Shown piece by piece: positions 1 through 8,165 of a stretch of DNA of 64,000 nt. Below the pieces are notes generated by a model that had not been told where the DNA came from, searched no databases, and was given only the letters and a program-made list of their open reading frames with translations. Both the position numbers and the translations under genes were made by a program. The stretch is from DASYTH01 sp035762905 (GTDB lineage: Bacteria; Actinomycetota; Actinomycetes; Mycobacteriales; Pseudonocardiaceae), in assembly GCF_035762905.1 (NCBI RefSeq), contig NZ_DASUCC010000111.1, positions 1 through 64,000 on the forward strand, given 5' to 3'. The first letter of the stretch is position 1. Each line of letters opens with the position of its first letter.

Positions 1-847
1 GAACGGACGGGAGCGGCGCCCCGATCCGTGTCGGCAGCTCGAGCCGGTCGACCCTCACCCAGCTCTCCACCCGGGGCGTCGCGCTCCCGTAGACGGCGAC
101 GGCGTTCTCGAGCGCCGCCCGCTTCGCCGCGACCGTGCGGGCGTCGTAGCGCGGGTCGCCGTCCTGCTTGTACGACGCGTCGTGCTCCTCGTCCACGACG
201 AGCAGGCCGAGGCCGCGCACCGGCGCGAAGACCGCCGACCTCGCGCCGATGACCACGCGCGCCTCGCCCGCGAGGATCCGGTCACGCTCGTCGCGCCGCT
301 CCGCCTCGGTGAGCGCCGAGTGGAGGATCGCGATCCGGTCGCCGAACCGCGCCCGGAAGCGCCCGACCGCCTGCGGCGTGAGCGCGATCTCCGGCACGAG
401 CACGATCGCCCCGAGCCCGCGCTCGAGCGCTGCAGCGCACGCTTGGAGGTAGACCTCGGTCTTCCCCGATCCCGTCGCGCCGTGGAGGAGGAACGGCCCG
501 CCGGCGCCCGCGTCCATCGCGGCCACGACCCGCGCCACCGCGGCCGTCTGCGCCTCCGACAACTGCTCCGGCTCCGCCTCGCCCTCGAGGCCCTCACGCA
601 GTGCGGGCACGTCCCGCTCGCCCACCTTGCGGACGCGGCCCGGCGGGGCCACGAGCGCCAGCGCGCGGCCCGGCGTCGAGCCGTAGTAGTCGGCAAGCCA
701 GAGCGCGAGGTCGACGAGCGGCTCCGGCAGCAACTCGACGACGCGCTCGGCCTCGGCCGCCTCGACCCCCTCCGGCGGCTCGTCGTCGAACAGGGCGCGC
801 AGGAGGATGGCGGGCCGGTGCTGGGGGACGAGCGCGGGCGCGGACAT
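1..847 (-). CDS. priA: Primosomal protein N' (PriA helicase), partial, runs off the left edge
   Basis: Reading leftwards from ATG 847 the frame stays open to base 1, so the C-terminus lies outside the window. The translation shows a PriA helicase core: LWLADYYGSTPGRALALV in the region before the helicase, Walker A GATGSGKTEVYL, VPEIALTPQ, IGARSAVFAP, the DEAH-type box DEEHDASYKQ and YGSATPR. PriA is a 3'-5' DNA helicase that reloads the replisome at stalled forks. The roughly 100-residue 3'-end-binding domain expected at the N-terminus is absent: only about 40 residues precede the conserved LLPEPLVDLALWL block, and an in-frame stop lies at 917-919. Leucine codons here favour CTC, whereas the neighbouring genes favour CTG. 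An intact Walker A is unlike the degenerate PriA usual in mycobacteria and relatives. Identity is firm; whether the gene belongs to this chromosome is doubtful. Confidence 0.8.
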   Translation of the reverse strand, partial: MSAPALVPQHRPAILLRALFDDEPPEGVEAAEAERVVELLPEPLVDLALWLADYYGSTPGRALALVAPPGRVRKVGERDVPALREGLEGEAEPEQLSEAQTAAVARVVAAMDAGAGGPFLLHGATGSGKTEVYLQACAAALERGLGAIVLVPEIALTPQAVGRFRARFGDRIAILHSALTEAERRDERDRILAGEARVVIGARSAVFAPVRGLGLLVVDEEHDASYKQDGDPRYDARTVAAKRAALENAVAVYGSATPRVESWVRVDRLELPTRIGAPLPSV

Positions 848-923
848 GGCGGGCTCCCTCGGGGTGGCGGTCGGCAATGAGTCCGCACTGATGAGGAAGC
901 GAGGGTGCTGATCAGGTCACAGT

Positions 924-1682
924 TCATCCGTTCGGGTGGAATCGGCGGACGAGCTCGAAACAGAGGACGGCGGCGGCGCTGGCGACGTTGAGGGACTCGA
1001 CGTCGGCGGACATCGGGATGGACACCCAGCGGTTGACGTGGCGGCGGACGTCGGCAGTGACGCCGGAGGTCTCGCCGCCGAGGACGAACGCCGCCCGGTC
1101 CGGGAGGTCGGCGGTGAACAGGGACTGCCGGGCGCCCGCGTCCAGCCCGTAGAGGGGATAGCCGGCGGCGCGGAGGTCGCCGGCCGCCTCGGCCGCGGTG
1201 GCGCAGCGCAGCACCGGGGCCTGGAAGGCGACTCCGGCCGAGGCCTTGATCACGAGGGGGTCGATGCCGGCGACCCCCCGGCGCGGCACCACGATGCCGT
1301 GCACCCCCGCCGCCGTCGCGGTGCGCAGGATCATGCCGACGTTGGCGGGGGTGGTGATCCCGTCAAGCAGCAGCACCCGGCGCGGGGCTCGGCCGGCCAG
1401 CGCGTCGGACAGCCGGCGCATCCGCGGCGCGACCACGTCGGCGAGCACGCCTTGGTCCTGCTTTCCGTTGCCCGCCAACACTTTCACCCGGTGTGCGGTG
1501 GCCCGGGAGACCGGCACGCCACGCCGCTGCGCCGCGTCGACGATGTCCCGCACGGCCGGCCCGCGCGCGGTGTCCGCGACGATGACCTTGTCCACGGTGA
1601 GCCGGTCGTCGGTCAGCGCCTCGAGCACCGGCTTGCGCCCGAAGACCGTCACGAATCTGTCCTTGGGCGAAACGGCGTCCAC
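924..1682 (-). CDS. TrmH/SpoU-family RNA 2'-O-ribose methyltransferase
   Basis: A 252-residue protein with the three SPOUT signatures in order: motif 1 NVGMILRTATAAGVHGIV, motif 2 FVLGGETSGV, and motif 3 IPMSADVESLNVASAAAVLCFEL. These form the trefoil-knot SAM site of enzymes that methylate a ribose 2'-OH in rRNA or tRNA. An N-terminal substrate-binding segment (FGRKPVLEALTD) is present, as in RlmB-like 23S rRNA enzymes, but the exact target nucleotide cannot be assigned. It is divergent from the acyltransferase gene with only 35 bp between the starts, so the two promoters must overlap. It reads towards the PriA fragment, and the 76-bp gap there shows no clear terminator. Confidence 0.85.
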   Translation of the reverse strand: MDAVSPKDRFVTVFGRKPVLEALTDDRLTVDKVIVADTARGPAVRDIVDAAQRRGVPVSRATAHRVKVLAGNGKQDQGVLADVVAPRMRRLSDALAGRAPRRVLLLDGITTPANVGMILRTATAAGVHGIVVPRRGVAGIDPLVIKASAGVAFQAPVLRCATAAEAAGDLRAAGYPLYGLDAGARQSLFTADLPDRAAFVLGGETSGVTADVRRHVNRWVSIPMSADVESLNVASAAAVLCFELVRRFHPNG

Positions 1683-1717
1683 GTGCGGAGTCTGGCACGT
1701 ATGCCAGGATCTGGCGC

Positions 1718-3109
1718 ATGGCCGATCGCCTGTCCACGCTCGACGCGTCCTTCCTGTACCTGGAGGATCGGACCGCGCCGCTGCACGTGGGCGCGGTGGC
1801 GCTGTTTCGCAGGCCGCGGATCGGGTTCGACTACGGCCAACTGGTCGCGCTGATCGAGCAGTGCCTGCCGCAGGTCCCGAGGTACCGCCAACGGGTGCTG
1901 CCGGTGCCGGGACACCTGGCCCGGCCGGTGTGGGCCGACGACCCGGACTTCGACCTGACCTACCACGTGCGCCGCTCGGCGCTGCCCCGGCCGGGCAACG
2001 AGGAGCAGCTGCTGGACCTGGTCGCCCGCTTGTTCTCCCGGCCGCTCGACCACGCCCGGCCGCTCTGGGAGGCCTACCTGGTGGAGGGGCTGAGCCGGAA
2101 CCGGGTCGCGCTGGTCACCAAGACCCACCAGGCGCTGGTGGACGGGGTGAGCACGGTCGACATCGGCCAGCTGATCCTGGACACCGGCCCGCACCTGCCC
2201 GACCAGGACCCGGACGACGGCTGGCGGCCGCGCCGGCTGCCCGGCCGCACCGGGCTCGCCCTGGACGCGGTGCGCGAGACGGTCGGCCGGCCGCGCGAGG
2301 TGATCGAGAACCTGCGGTCCGCGGCGACCGACGCGGTGGCCACCGCGCGCAAGGTGGCCGGCGCGGTCGGGTCGCTGATCGAGACGGTTGGCACGGTGGC
2401 GCGCCCGGCCGCCGCCGGCCCGCTGAACGTGCCGATCTCCGGTCAGCGGCGGTTCGCCGTGGCCCGGGCGCGTCTGGACGACCTGCGCGGGGTGCGGGCC
2501 GAGCACGGCGGCACGGTGAACGACGCGGTGTTGGCCGTGGTGTCCGGGGCGTTGCGCACCTGGCTGCTGTCCCGGGGCGAGCCGGTCACCTCGTCGACGA
2601 CGCTGCGCGCCCTGGTGCCGCTGGCCGTGCGGGACGAGTCCGGACAGCAGGGCAACAAGGTCACGCCGTACCTGGTGGATCTGCCCGTCGGCGAACCGAA
2701 CCCGGTGGTGCGGCTGCAGCACATCAGCCACGCCATGCAGGCGCACACCGACTCGGCCGTCGCGGCATCGGCGCTGCTCGGTGTCGGCGGCCTGTCCCCG
2801 CCGACACTGCACGCGCTCGGCGCCCGGGCGGCGGCCTCGTTCTCCAAGCGGATCTTCAACCTGGTGGTCACCAACGTGCCCGGTCCGCAACTGCCGCTCT
2901 ACGCCGGCACGGCGCTGCTCACCGAGATGTTCCCGGTGGTTCCGTTGGTGCGCAACCAGGCCCTGGCCATCGGGGTGACGTCCTACGACGGCGGAGTCTA
3001 CTTCGGACTGACCGGCGACCGGGACGCACTGTCCGATGTGGACATCATGGCGAAGATGATCGAAGAGTCGGTCGACGAGCTGGTCACAACGACACCGAGG
3101 CGGTCATGA
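1718..3109 (+). CDS. WS/DGAT-family wax ester synthase / diacylglycerol acyltransferase
   Basis: A 463-residue protein starting MADRLSTLDASFLYLED, the usual start of the WS/DGAT family, with the C-terminal domain (NVPGPQLPLYAGTALLTEMFPVVPL) complete. The family transfers acyl-CoA to long-chain alcohol or diacylglycerol and makes storage lipid. The active-site HHxxxDG motif appears here as THQALVDG: the second His, usually taken as the catalytic base, is Gln (around residue 140). The protein may therefore be weakly active or act on other acyl acceptors. Length and the rest of the fold are normal. The stop overlaps the next gene by 4 bp (ATGA), so the two are co-translated. Confidence 0.85.
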   Translation: MADRLSTLDASFLYLEDRTAPLHVGAVALFRRPRIGFDYGQLVALIEQCLPQVPRYRQRVLPVPGHLARPVWADDPDFDLTYHVRRSALPRPGNEEQLLDLVARLFSRPLDHARPLWEAYLVEGLSRNRVALVTKTHQALVDGVSTVDIGQLILDTGPHLPDQDPDDGWRPRRLPGRTGLALDAVRETVGRPREVIENLRSAATDAVATARKVAGAVGSLIETVGTVARPAAAGPLNVPISGQRRFAVARARLDDLRGVRAEHGGTVNDAVLAVVSGALRTWLLSRGEPVTSSTTLRALVPLAVRDESGQQGNKVTPYLVDLPVGEPNPVVRLQHISHAMQAHTDSAVAASALLGVGGLSPPTLHALGARAAASFSKRIFNLVVTNVPGPQLPLYAGTALLTEMFPVVPLVRNQALAIGVTSYDGGVYFGLTGDRDALSDVDIMAKMIEESVDELVTTTPRRS

Positions 3110-3609
3110 GGGTCTACATTCCGGCGACCGTGGCCATTCTGCGCCGGCTGGACGCCGACGGCGAGCTGGTCGCCGTGAACAACACCGCGTTCGCGCTGAC
3201 CCCGGCGCTGCGCGAGTACTACAACGCCGGCAGCGCCGACGAACTGGAGTACGCGGCGATGCTGGAGGCGGCCCGGGCCTCGCTGCGGCTGATCGCCACC
3301 GAGCTGGCCCAGGACGTCCCGGCGCTGCCCCGGCGGGCGGTGGTCTCGGCCGACGTGGACGGGGTGACGCCGCGGCCGGACCTGGACCACGCCGCGGTCC
3401 GGCTGTCCGGGCCGGTGCCGCTCAAGGTGGTGGCCGCGGTGCACATGGACACCCCGGAGGCGGAGGACGCGGTGCGCGCCGCCGCGGCCGTGATCGACGC
3501 GGCCGACATGGGCGATCCGGACGCCGAGTTCACCCTCGGCAGCGCCGAGGACCACGAGCTGTCCTGGTACGCGGCCCAGGAGTTGCCGTTTCTTCTCGAT
3601 CTTCTCTGA
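3106..3609 (+). CDS. DUF6912-like conserved actinobacterial protein
   Basis: A 167-residue acidic protein starting MRVYIPATVAILRRL. The ATG overlaps the stop of the acyltransferase gene (ATGA), which fixes the start although the reading frame is open far upstream. It has the features of a small uncharacterised actinobacterial family (DUF6912 in my recollection): an N-terminal MRVYIP strand, an LTPALREYY segment and an acidic DAEFTLGSAEDHELSWYAAQELPFLL C-terminus. No catalytic motif, membrane segment or signal peptide is visible. Its function is unknown. Translational coupling suggests it is made together with the acyltransferase, but the pairing may be only positional. Confidence 0.75.
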   Translation: MRVYIPATVAILRRLDADGELVAVNNTAFALTPALREYYNAGSADELEYAAMLEAARASLRLIATELAQDVPALPRRAVVSADVDGVTPRPDLDHAAVRLSGPVPLKVVAAVHMDTPEAEDAVRAAAAVIDAADMGDPDAEFTLGSAEDHELSWYAAQELPFLLDLL

Positions 3610-3663
3610 GGTGCGAAGATGGCCTGGCAGCCACAAGCAGCCCACACCTCGAGGAGCAACCCG

Positions 3664-5292
3664 ATGGACGCGGTGTCGTCAGTGCCGGAGCCGGTCAACG
3701 AACGGGTGCGCGGCTACGCGCCGGGCAGCGCCGAGCGGGAGTCGCTGCGGCGCCGGATCGCCGAGCTGGAGGGTGAGCGGGCCGAGCTCACCATGACCAT
3801 CGGCGGCGGGCAGCGGATGGCCGGCGGGGAGCCGATCGACGTGGTCCAGCCGCACGACCACGAGCACGTGCTCGGGGTGACCGGGCAGGCGACCGAGCGG
3901 GACGTGGCCGACGCGGTGAGCGCCGCCAAGCTCGCCGCCCCGGCCTGGCGCGAACTGCCGTTCGACGAGCGGGCCGCGATCCTGCTGCGCGCCGCCGACC
4001 TGCTGGCCGGGCCGTGGCGGGACACGCTCAACGCCGCGACCATGCTCGGACAGTCGAAGACCGTGCAGCAGGCCGAGATCGACAGCGCCTGCGAGCTGAT
4101 CGACTTCTGGCGGTTCAACGTCTACTTCGCCAGCCGGATCCTCGCCGAGCAGCCGTTCTCCTCGCCGGGGGTGTGGAACCGGTTCGACCACCGGCCGCTC
4201 GACGGGTTCGTCACCGCGATCACCCCGTTCAACTTCACCGCGATCGCCGGCAACCTGCCCACCGCGCCCGCGTTGATGGGCAACACGGTGGTGTGGAAGC
4301 CGTCGCCGACCCAGCAGCTCGCCGCGCACCACATCATGCGGCTGCTCGAGGCGGCCGGCCTGCCGCCCGGCGTGATCAACATGGTGACCGGGGACGGCGC
4401 TGCGGTCAGCGAGGTGGCCATGGCCGACCCGGACTTCGCCGGCCTGCACTTCACCGGCTCCACCCGCACGTTCAAGATGCTCTGGCGGAGCATCGGGGAG
4501 CGGCTGGACGGCTACCGCTCCTACCCGCGGATCGTGGGCGAGACCGGCGGCAAGGACTTCGTGGTCGCCCACCCCTCGGCCGAGCCCGGCCCGCTGGTCA
4601 CCGCCCTGGTCCGGGGCGCCTTCGAGTACCAGGGGCAGAAGTGCTCGGCGGCCTCCCGGGCCTACGTCGCCCGTTCGCTGTGGGAGGGCGGTGTGCGGGA
4701 CGGGCTGGCCGACATGGCCCGGTCGCTGTCCTTCGGCGACGTCACCGACTTCGGCCACTTCGGCGGCGCGGTGATCGACCGGCGGGCGTTCGACAAGCAC
4801 CGCGGCGTGCTGGAGATGGCCGGCGGTGCCGCCTCGATCGAGGTGCTGGCCGGCGGCACCGCGGACGACTCGGTCGGCTACTTCGTGCAGCCGACGGTGC
4901 TGCTCGGTACCGACCCGATGCACGACGTGTTCACCACCGAGTGGTTCGGCCCGATCCTGGCCGTCTACGTCTACGACGACGCCGAGTACACCAAGGTGCT
5001 GGAGTTGGTGGACGGCTCCACCCCGTACGCGCTGACCGGGTCGGTGTTCGCCACCGACCGGGCCGCCGTCGAGCAGGCGCACAAGGCGCTGCGGTTCTCG
5101 GCCGGCAACTTCTACGTCAACGACAAGCCGACCGGCGCCGTGGTCGGCCAGCAACCGTTCGGCGGCAGCCGCGGCTCGGGCACCAACGACAAGGCCGGCT
5201 GGAGCCACAACCTGCAACGCTGGGTCAGCCCCCGAACCATCAAGGAAACCTTCGTCCCGCCCACCGACCACACCTACCCGCACATGGCCTGA
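3664..5292 (+). CDS. pruA: L-glutamate gamma-semialdehyde (P5C) dehydrogenase
   Basis: NAD-dependent aldehyde dehydrogenase that oxidises glutamate-5-semialdehyde, in equilibrium with P5C, to glutamate in proline and arginine catabolism. The 542 residues contain ITPFNFTAIAGN (cofactor loop), FTGSTRTF, the general-base motif GETGGKDF, the catalytic Cys in YQGQKCSAASR and the PFGGSRGSGTNDK C-terminal signature, which together mark the PruA class. The start chosen is ATG 3664, preceded by GAGGAG about 8 bases upstream; an ATG 45 bases earlier is in frame but has no ribosome site. No proline dehydrogenase gene is adjacent. It converges with the next gene, 9 bp apart. It would also receive glutamate-family flux together with the histidine-degradation operon further right. 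Confidence 0.93.
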   Translation: MDAVSSVPEPVNERVRGYAPGSAERESLRRRIAELEGERAELTMTIGGGQRMAGGEPIDVVQPHDHEHVLGVTGQATERDVADAVSAAKLAAPAWRELPFDERAAILLRAADLLAGPWRDTLNAATMLGQSKTVQQAEIDSACELIDFWRFNVYFASRILAEQPFSSPGVWNRFDHRPLDGFVTAITPFNFTAIAGNLPTAPALMGNTVVWKPSPTQQLAAHHIMRLLEAAGLPPGVINMVTGDGAAVSEVAMADPDFAGLHFTGSTRTFKMLWRSIGERLDGYRSYPRIVGETGGKDFVVAHPSAEPGPLVTALVRGAFEYQGQKCSAASRAYVARSLWEGGVRDGLADMARSLSFGDVTDFGHFGGAVIDRRAFDKHRGVLEMAGGAASIEVLAGGTADDSVGYFVQPTVLLGTDPMHDVFTTEWFGPILAVYVYDDAEYTKVLELVDGSTPYALTGSVFATDRAAVEQAHKALRFSAGNFYVNDKPTGAVVGQQPFGGSRGSGTNDKAGWSHNLQRWVSPRTIKETFVPPTDHTYPHMA

Positions 5293-5301
5293 CCGCCGGG
5301 G

Positions 5302-6186
5302 TTACGCCGAGAACCAGGCCGCCGCCGGAACCGGGTCCGCCGGGCGCCAGCCGGTGGCTTCGGTGAGTCGGTGCGAGACCACCCGCTGTGACCGGGCGAA
5401 GGTGGCGAACTGGCCGGCGGCCAGGGCACCCGGCAGGGTGCGGGCCCGGCGCACGCCGGCCGCCTCGGCCACCGCCCGGGCGAACTCGGACTTGCGCACC
5501 GGCGTGGCGCCCACGTTGTACACGCCGCTGGGCGCGGACAGCGCGGCCACCGCTCCGGCGGCGGCGTCGGCCGGCCGGATCGCGGTGAACCAGCCGCGCG
5601 GGTCGCCGAACTGCACCGGCATCCGCAGCTTGGCCAGGCGGACCAGCGTCCGGGCCATCGGCTCGTCGCCGATCAGCGCGGCGATCCGCAGCCGCACCCC
5701 GACCCGGCCGTCGGCCTCGGCGAACCGGGCGACGTTGGCGTGCGCCGCCAGGGAGGAGCGGGTGGCTCCGGCCGGGTCGAGCGGCGCGTCCTCGTCCAGC
5801 TCGGCGTCCCCACCGTCGGCGTAGACGAACGAGATGCCCTCCTGCACGATCACCCGCACGGTGTCCGTGGCGAGCGCGGCGTCCACCAGGTTCCGGCTGC
5901 CCTCGGTGCGCACCCGGTCGTTCTCCGCCATGCCGCGCAGCATGGCCCTGGCGCTGGTCGGGATCCGGGTGGCCAGGTTGAGCACCGCCTCCTGCCCGGC
6001 CACCGCCGCCGCCATCGACCCGGGGTCGAACAGGTCGGCCACCAGCGGCTCGACCCCGAACGCACGAACCGCCCCGGCTCGCTCCGTCGAGCGAACCAGG
6101 GCGGTCACGTCATGGCCGGCGGCGAGCAGCCGCGGCGCCGCCTCCCGGCCGAGCACTCCGGTCCCGCCGATCAGCAGCACCCGCAC
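5302..6186 (-). CDS. NAD(P)-binding atypical SDR / NAD-dependent epimerase-like protein
   Basis: A 294-residue single-domain Rossmann protein beginning MRVLLIGGTGVLGREAAPRLLAAGH. The GGTGVLG glycine motif is that of the extended or atypical short-chain dehydrogenases. It continues with ADLFDPGSMAAAVAGQEAVLNLATRIP, as in NmrA/epimerase-like proteins. The usual YxxxK active site is not obvious (the corresponding region reads GISFVYADGGDAELDED), so it may bind a nucleotide or sugar without classical dehydrogenase chemistry. The substrate is unknown. It is transcribed leftwards from the same side as the lipoprotein gene, 70 bp away. Confidence 0.75.
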   Translation of the reverse strand: MRVLLIGGTGVLGREAAPRLLAAGHDVTALVRSTERAGAVRAFGVEPLVADLFDPGSMAAAVAGQEAVLNLATRIPTSARAMLRGMAENDRVRTEGSRNLVDAALATDTVRVIVQEGISFVYADGGDAELDEDAPLDPAGATRSSLAAHANVARFAEADGRVGVRLRIAALIGDEPMARTLVRLAKLRMPVQFGDPRGWFTAIRPADAAAGAVAALSAPSGVYNVGATPVRKSEFARAVAEAAGVRRARTLPGALAAGQFATFARSQRVVSHRLTEATGWRPADPVPAAAWFSA

Positions 6187-6256
6187 CGCCGCTCACCTCT
6201 CTCCATCGGATCCACCGGATCGGACGAGGCGGCGGACCCGGATGTGACGGCCGGCG

Positions 6257-7087
6257 TTACCGGGGCAGCTCGGCCACCTCGGCGGCCGGCGGCGCGGTGA
6301 TCTCGACCGGCTTGCCCCAGTCGGTGTAGTCCATGTTCATCGTGACGGACTGGGACTGCCCACCCGCCGTGATGTCCATCTTGATCGCGATCTTGACCGG
6401 CAGGTTGTCCTTGTTCAGCCACACGTCCATCGGGTACTCGGTCAGGCCGGCCTTGGTGGCCTCCTCGAGCATCTTCTTCATCTCGGGGTCCTTCTGCGCC
6501 TCGACCGCCTTGGCCACGTCGACCACGACCTCGTAGTGCGTGGTCTCCTCGCCGCCAAGCTGCTCCTTCTTGGAGCTCTTGATGGTGCCGGCCTCCTGGA
6601 GCTGCTTGAGCGTCTCCGCCGGGTTCCCGTTCGTCTTCATCTGCTCGACCATCGAGCCGAGCGTCTTCGACATCGGGTCGTCGCCGCCGGCGGTGATCTT
6701 GACCCACGGCTTTCCGGGCTGCAGCTCGGAGGGGAGCTTGATGTAGAACACATCGTCGACCAGACGCATGGTCATCGTGGCCATCTCCGGGATGGACATG
6801 GTCATCTCCATCGCGGGCTGGTCACCGAAGCGCATGTTGCCCTCGCCGCCGATCGACTGACCGGCCGCGTCCATGGACATCTTCACGTGCGCGGACTGCT
6901 TCTCGGCGCTCTTCTTGGCGACCACGTCGGCCAGGTTGGTGAGGCTGCCGATCTCCTCCCCGCCGCTGCCGGCGTTGGCGTTGCCGCCGCTGCCGGTGGG
7001 GCTGCCGGACTGCGTCGACTGGCAGCCGGTCAGCACCAGCGCGACGAGTGCCGCCCCGCTGGTGAGCAACATGGTGGTTTTCCGCAT
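6257..7087 (-). CDS. LppX/LprAFG-family lipoprotein
   Basis: A 276-residue secreted lipoprotein. The N-terminus MRKTTMLLTSGAALVALVLTGCQST is a signal peptide ending in the lipobox LTGC, so the Cys is lipidated and the protein anchored outside the membrane. A Gly/Ser/Asn-rich linker follows, then a beta-rich domain with MSMDAAGQSIGGEGNMRF and DVWLNKDNLPVKIAIKM, typical of LppX/LprG proteins that bind acyl lipids or lipoglycans in a hydrophobic pocket. The start is ATG 7087, placed by a GGAGGG site 11 bases upstream and by the signal peptide; upstream in-frame starts add a non-signal tail. The ligand is unknown. Confidence 0.85.
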   Translation of the reverse strand: MRKTTMLLTSGAALVALVLTGCQSTQSGSPTGSGGNANAGSGGEEIGSLTNLADVVAKKSAEKQSAHVKMSMDAAGQSIGGEGNMRFGDQPAMEMTMSIPEMATMTMRLVDDVFYIKLPSELQPGKPWVKITAGGDDPMSKTLGSMVEQMKTNGNPAETLKQLQEAGTIKSSKKEQLGGEETTHYEVVVDVAKAVEAQKDPEMKKMLEEATKAGLTEYPMDVWLNKDNLPVKIAIKMDITAGGQSQSVTMNMDYTDWGKPVEITAPPAAEVAELPR

Positions 7088-7139
7088 TGGTTTTGTGCCC
7101 TCCGTACGAGATGTCTCTGCGGGGGACGTTACCCGCCAG

Positions 7140-8165
7140 TTAGTCCTGATATTCGTCCAGCCCTGCCCGGGAGGCGAGCAGGCGGCGCAGTGATCCAAGT
7201 CTCCCCGCCGTCGCTTCACCCGCCGCTGTGACCACGTCCAACATGCAGTCGGGGTCCTCCGGTGGGCCCCGGTGTCCGCAGTTGGACGGACACTCCTCGA
7301 CCGCCTCGACGAACTCCGGGAACGCCGCCACGATATCGCCCGGCCGAACGTGTGCGAGGCCGAATGACCGAATTCCCGGGGTGTCCACCACCCAGCCGCC
7401 GCCCGGCAACGGCAGCGCCACCGCCGTGGTGGAGGTGTGCCGGCCCTTGCCGACCGCGCTGACCGCGCCGATCGCCCGGTCCGCGTCCGGGACCAGCTTG
7501 TTGACCAAAGTGGACTTTCCGACGCCGGAGTGGCCGACCAGGGCGGACACCTTGTGCGCCAGCGCCTCGCGCAGCACGTCGGGTTCCTCGTCGTGCCGGG
7601 TGACCAGGATCCGCAGGTCCAGCTCGGCGTAGCCGGCGAGCAGCTCGTCCGGGCTGGCCAGGTCGGCCTTTGTCAGGCACAGCACCGGTCCGAGTCCGCC
7701 GGTGAACGCGGCCACCAGGCACCGGTCGATGAAACCGGTGCGCGGCGGGGGATCGGCCAGCGCGCAGACGATCATCAGTTGCTCGGCGTTGGCCACCACC
7801 ACCCGTTCGAACGGGTCGTTGTCGTCCGCGGTGCGGCGCAGCACGCTGCTCCGGTCGGCCACCCGCACCACCCTGGCCAGGGTGTCCGGCCGGCCCGAGG
7901 TGTCGCCGACCAGGTCGACCCGGTCGCCGACCACGATCGGGGTGCGGCCGAGCTCCCGGGCGCGCATGGCGACCACCTCGCGGTCCGGATCGCCGTCCAG
8001 CGCGCAGGTCCACCGACCGCGGTCGACCTCGACCACCAGTGCGGAGCGCGCATCGGCGTGCTCCGGGCGCAGTTTGCTCCGCGGCCGGGTGCCCCGGCCG
8101 GGCCGGACCCGGACGTCGGCCTCGTCGAGCCTGCGCCAGTCGTCGCGCCGCGCCCTGCCCGTCAC
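7140..8165 (-). CDS. rsgA: Ribosome small-subunit-dependent GTPase A
   Basis: A circularly permuted GTPase that helps mature the 30S subunit. The order of motifs shows the permutation: G4 LTKADL comes first, then G1 GHSGVGKSTLVNKL, switch GKGRHTST and G3 DTPGIRSFG. The C-terminal zinc finger is present (ECPSNCGHRGPPEDPDC). An N-terminal OB-like region precedes the GTPase. The start is taken as GTG 8165 because it overlaps the aroA stop (GTGA), giving 341 residues; an ATG 21 bases upstream is possible. Translational coupling to aroA and the same gene pair in mycobacteria support the assignment. Confidence 0.93.
   Translation of the reverse strand: MTGRARRDDWRRLDEADVRVRPGRGTRPRSKLRPEHADARSALVVEVDRGRWTCALDGDPDREVVAMRARELGRTPIVVGDRVDLVGDTSGRPDTLARVVRVADRSSVLRRTADDNDPFERVVVANAEQLMIVCALADPPPRTGFIDRCLVAAFTGGLGPVLCLTKADLASPDELLAGYAELDLRILVTRHDEEPDVLREALAHKVSALVGHSGVGKSTLVNKLVPDADRAIGAVSAVGKGRHTSTTAVALPLPGGGWVVDTPGIRSFGLAHVRPGDIVAAFPEFVEAVEECPSNCGHRGPPEDPDCMLDVVTAAGEATAGRLGSLRRLLASRAGLDEYQD

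Noticed and set aside
1198..3105. A very long plus-strand open frame (over 600 codons) leading into the DUF6912-like gene
   Set aside because: It overlaps the methyltransferase and acyltransferase genes in a GC-rich shadow frame. The ATG at 3106 with ATGA coupling is the real start.
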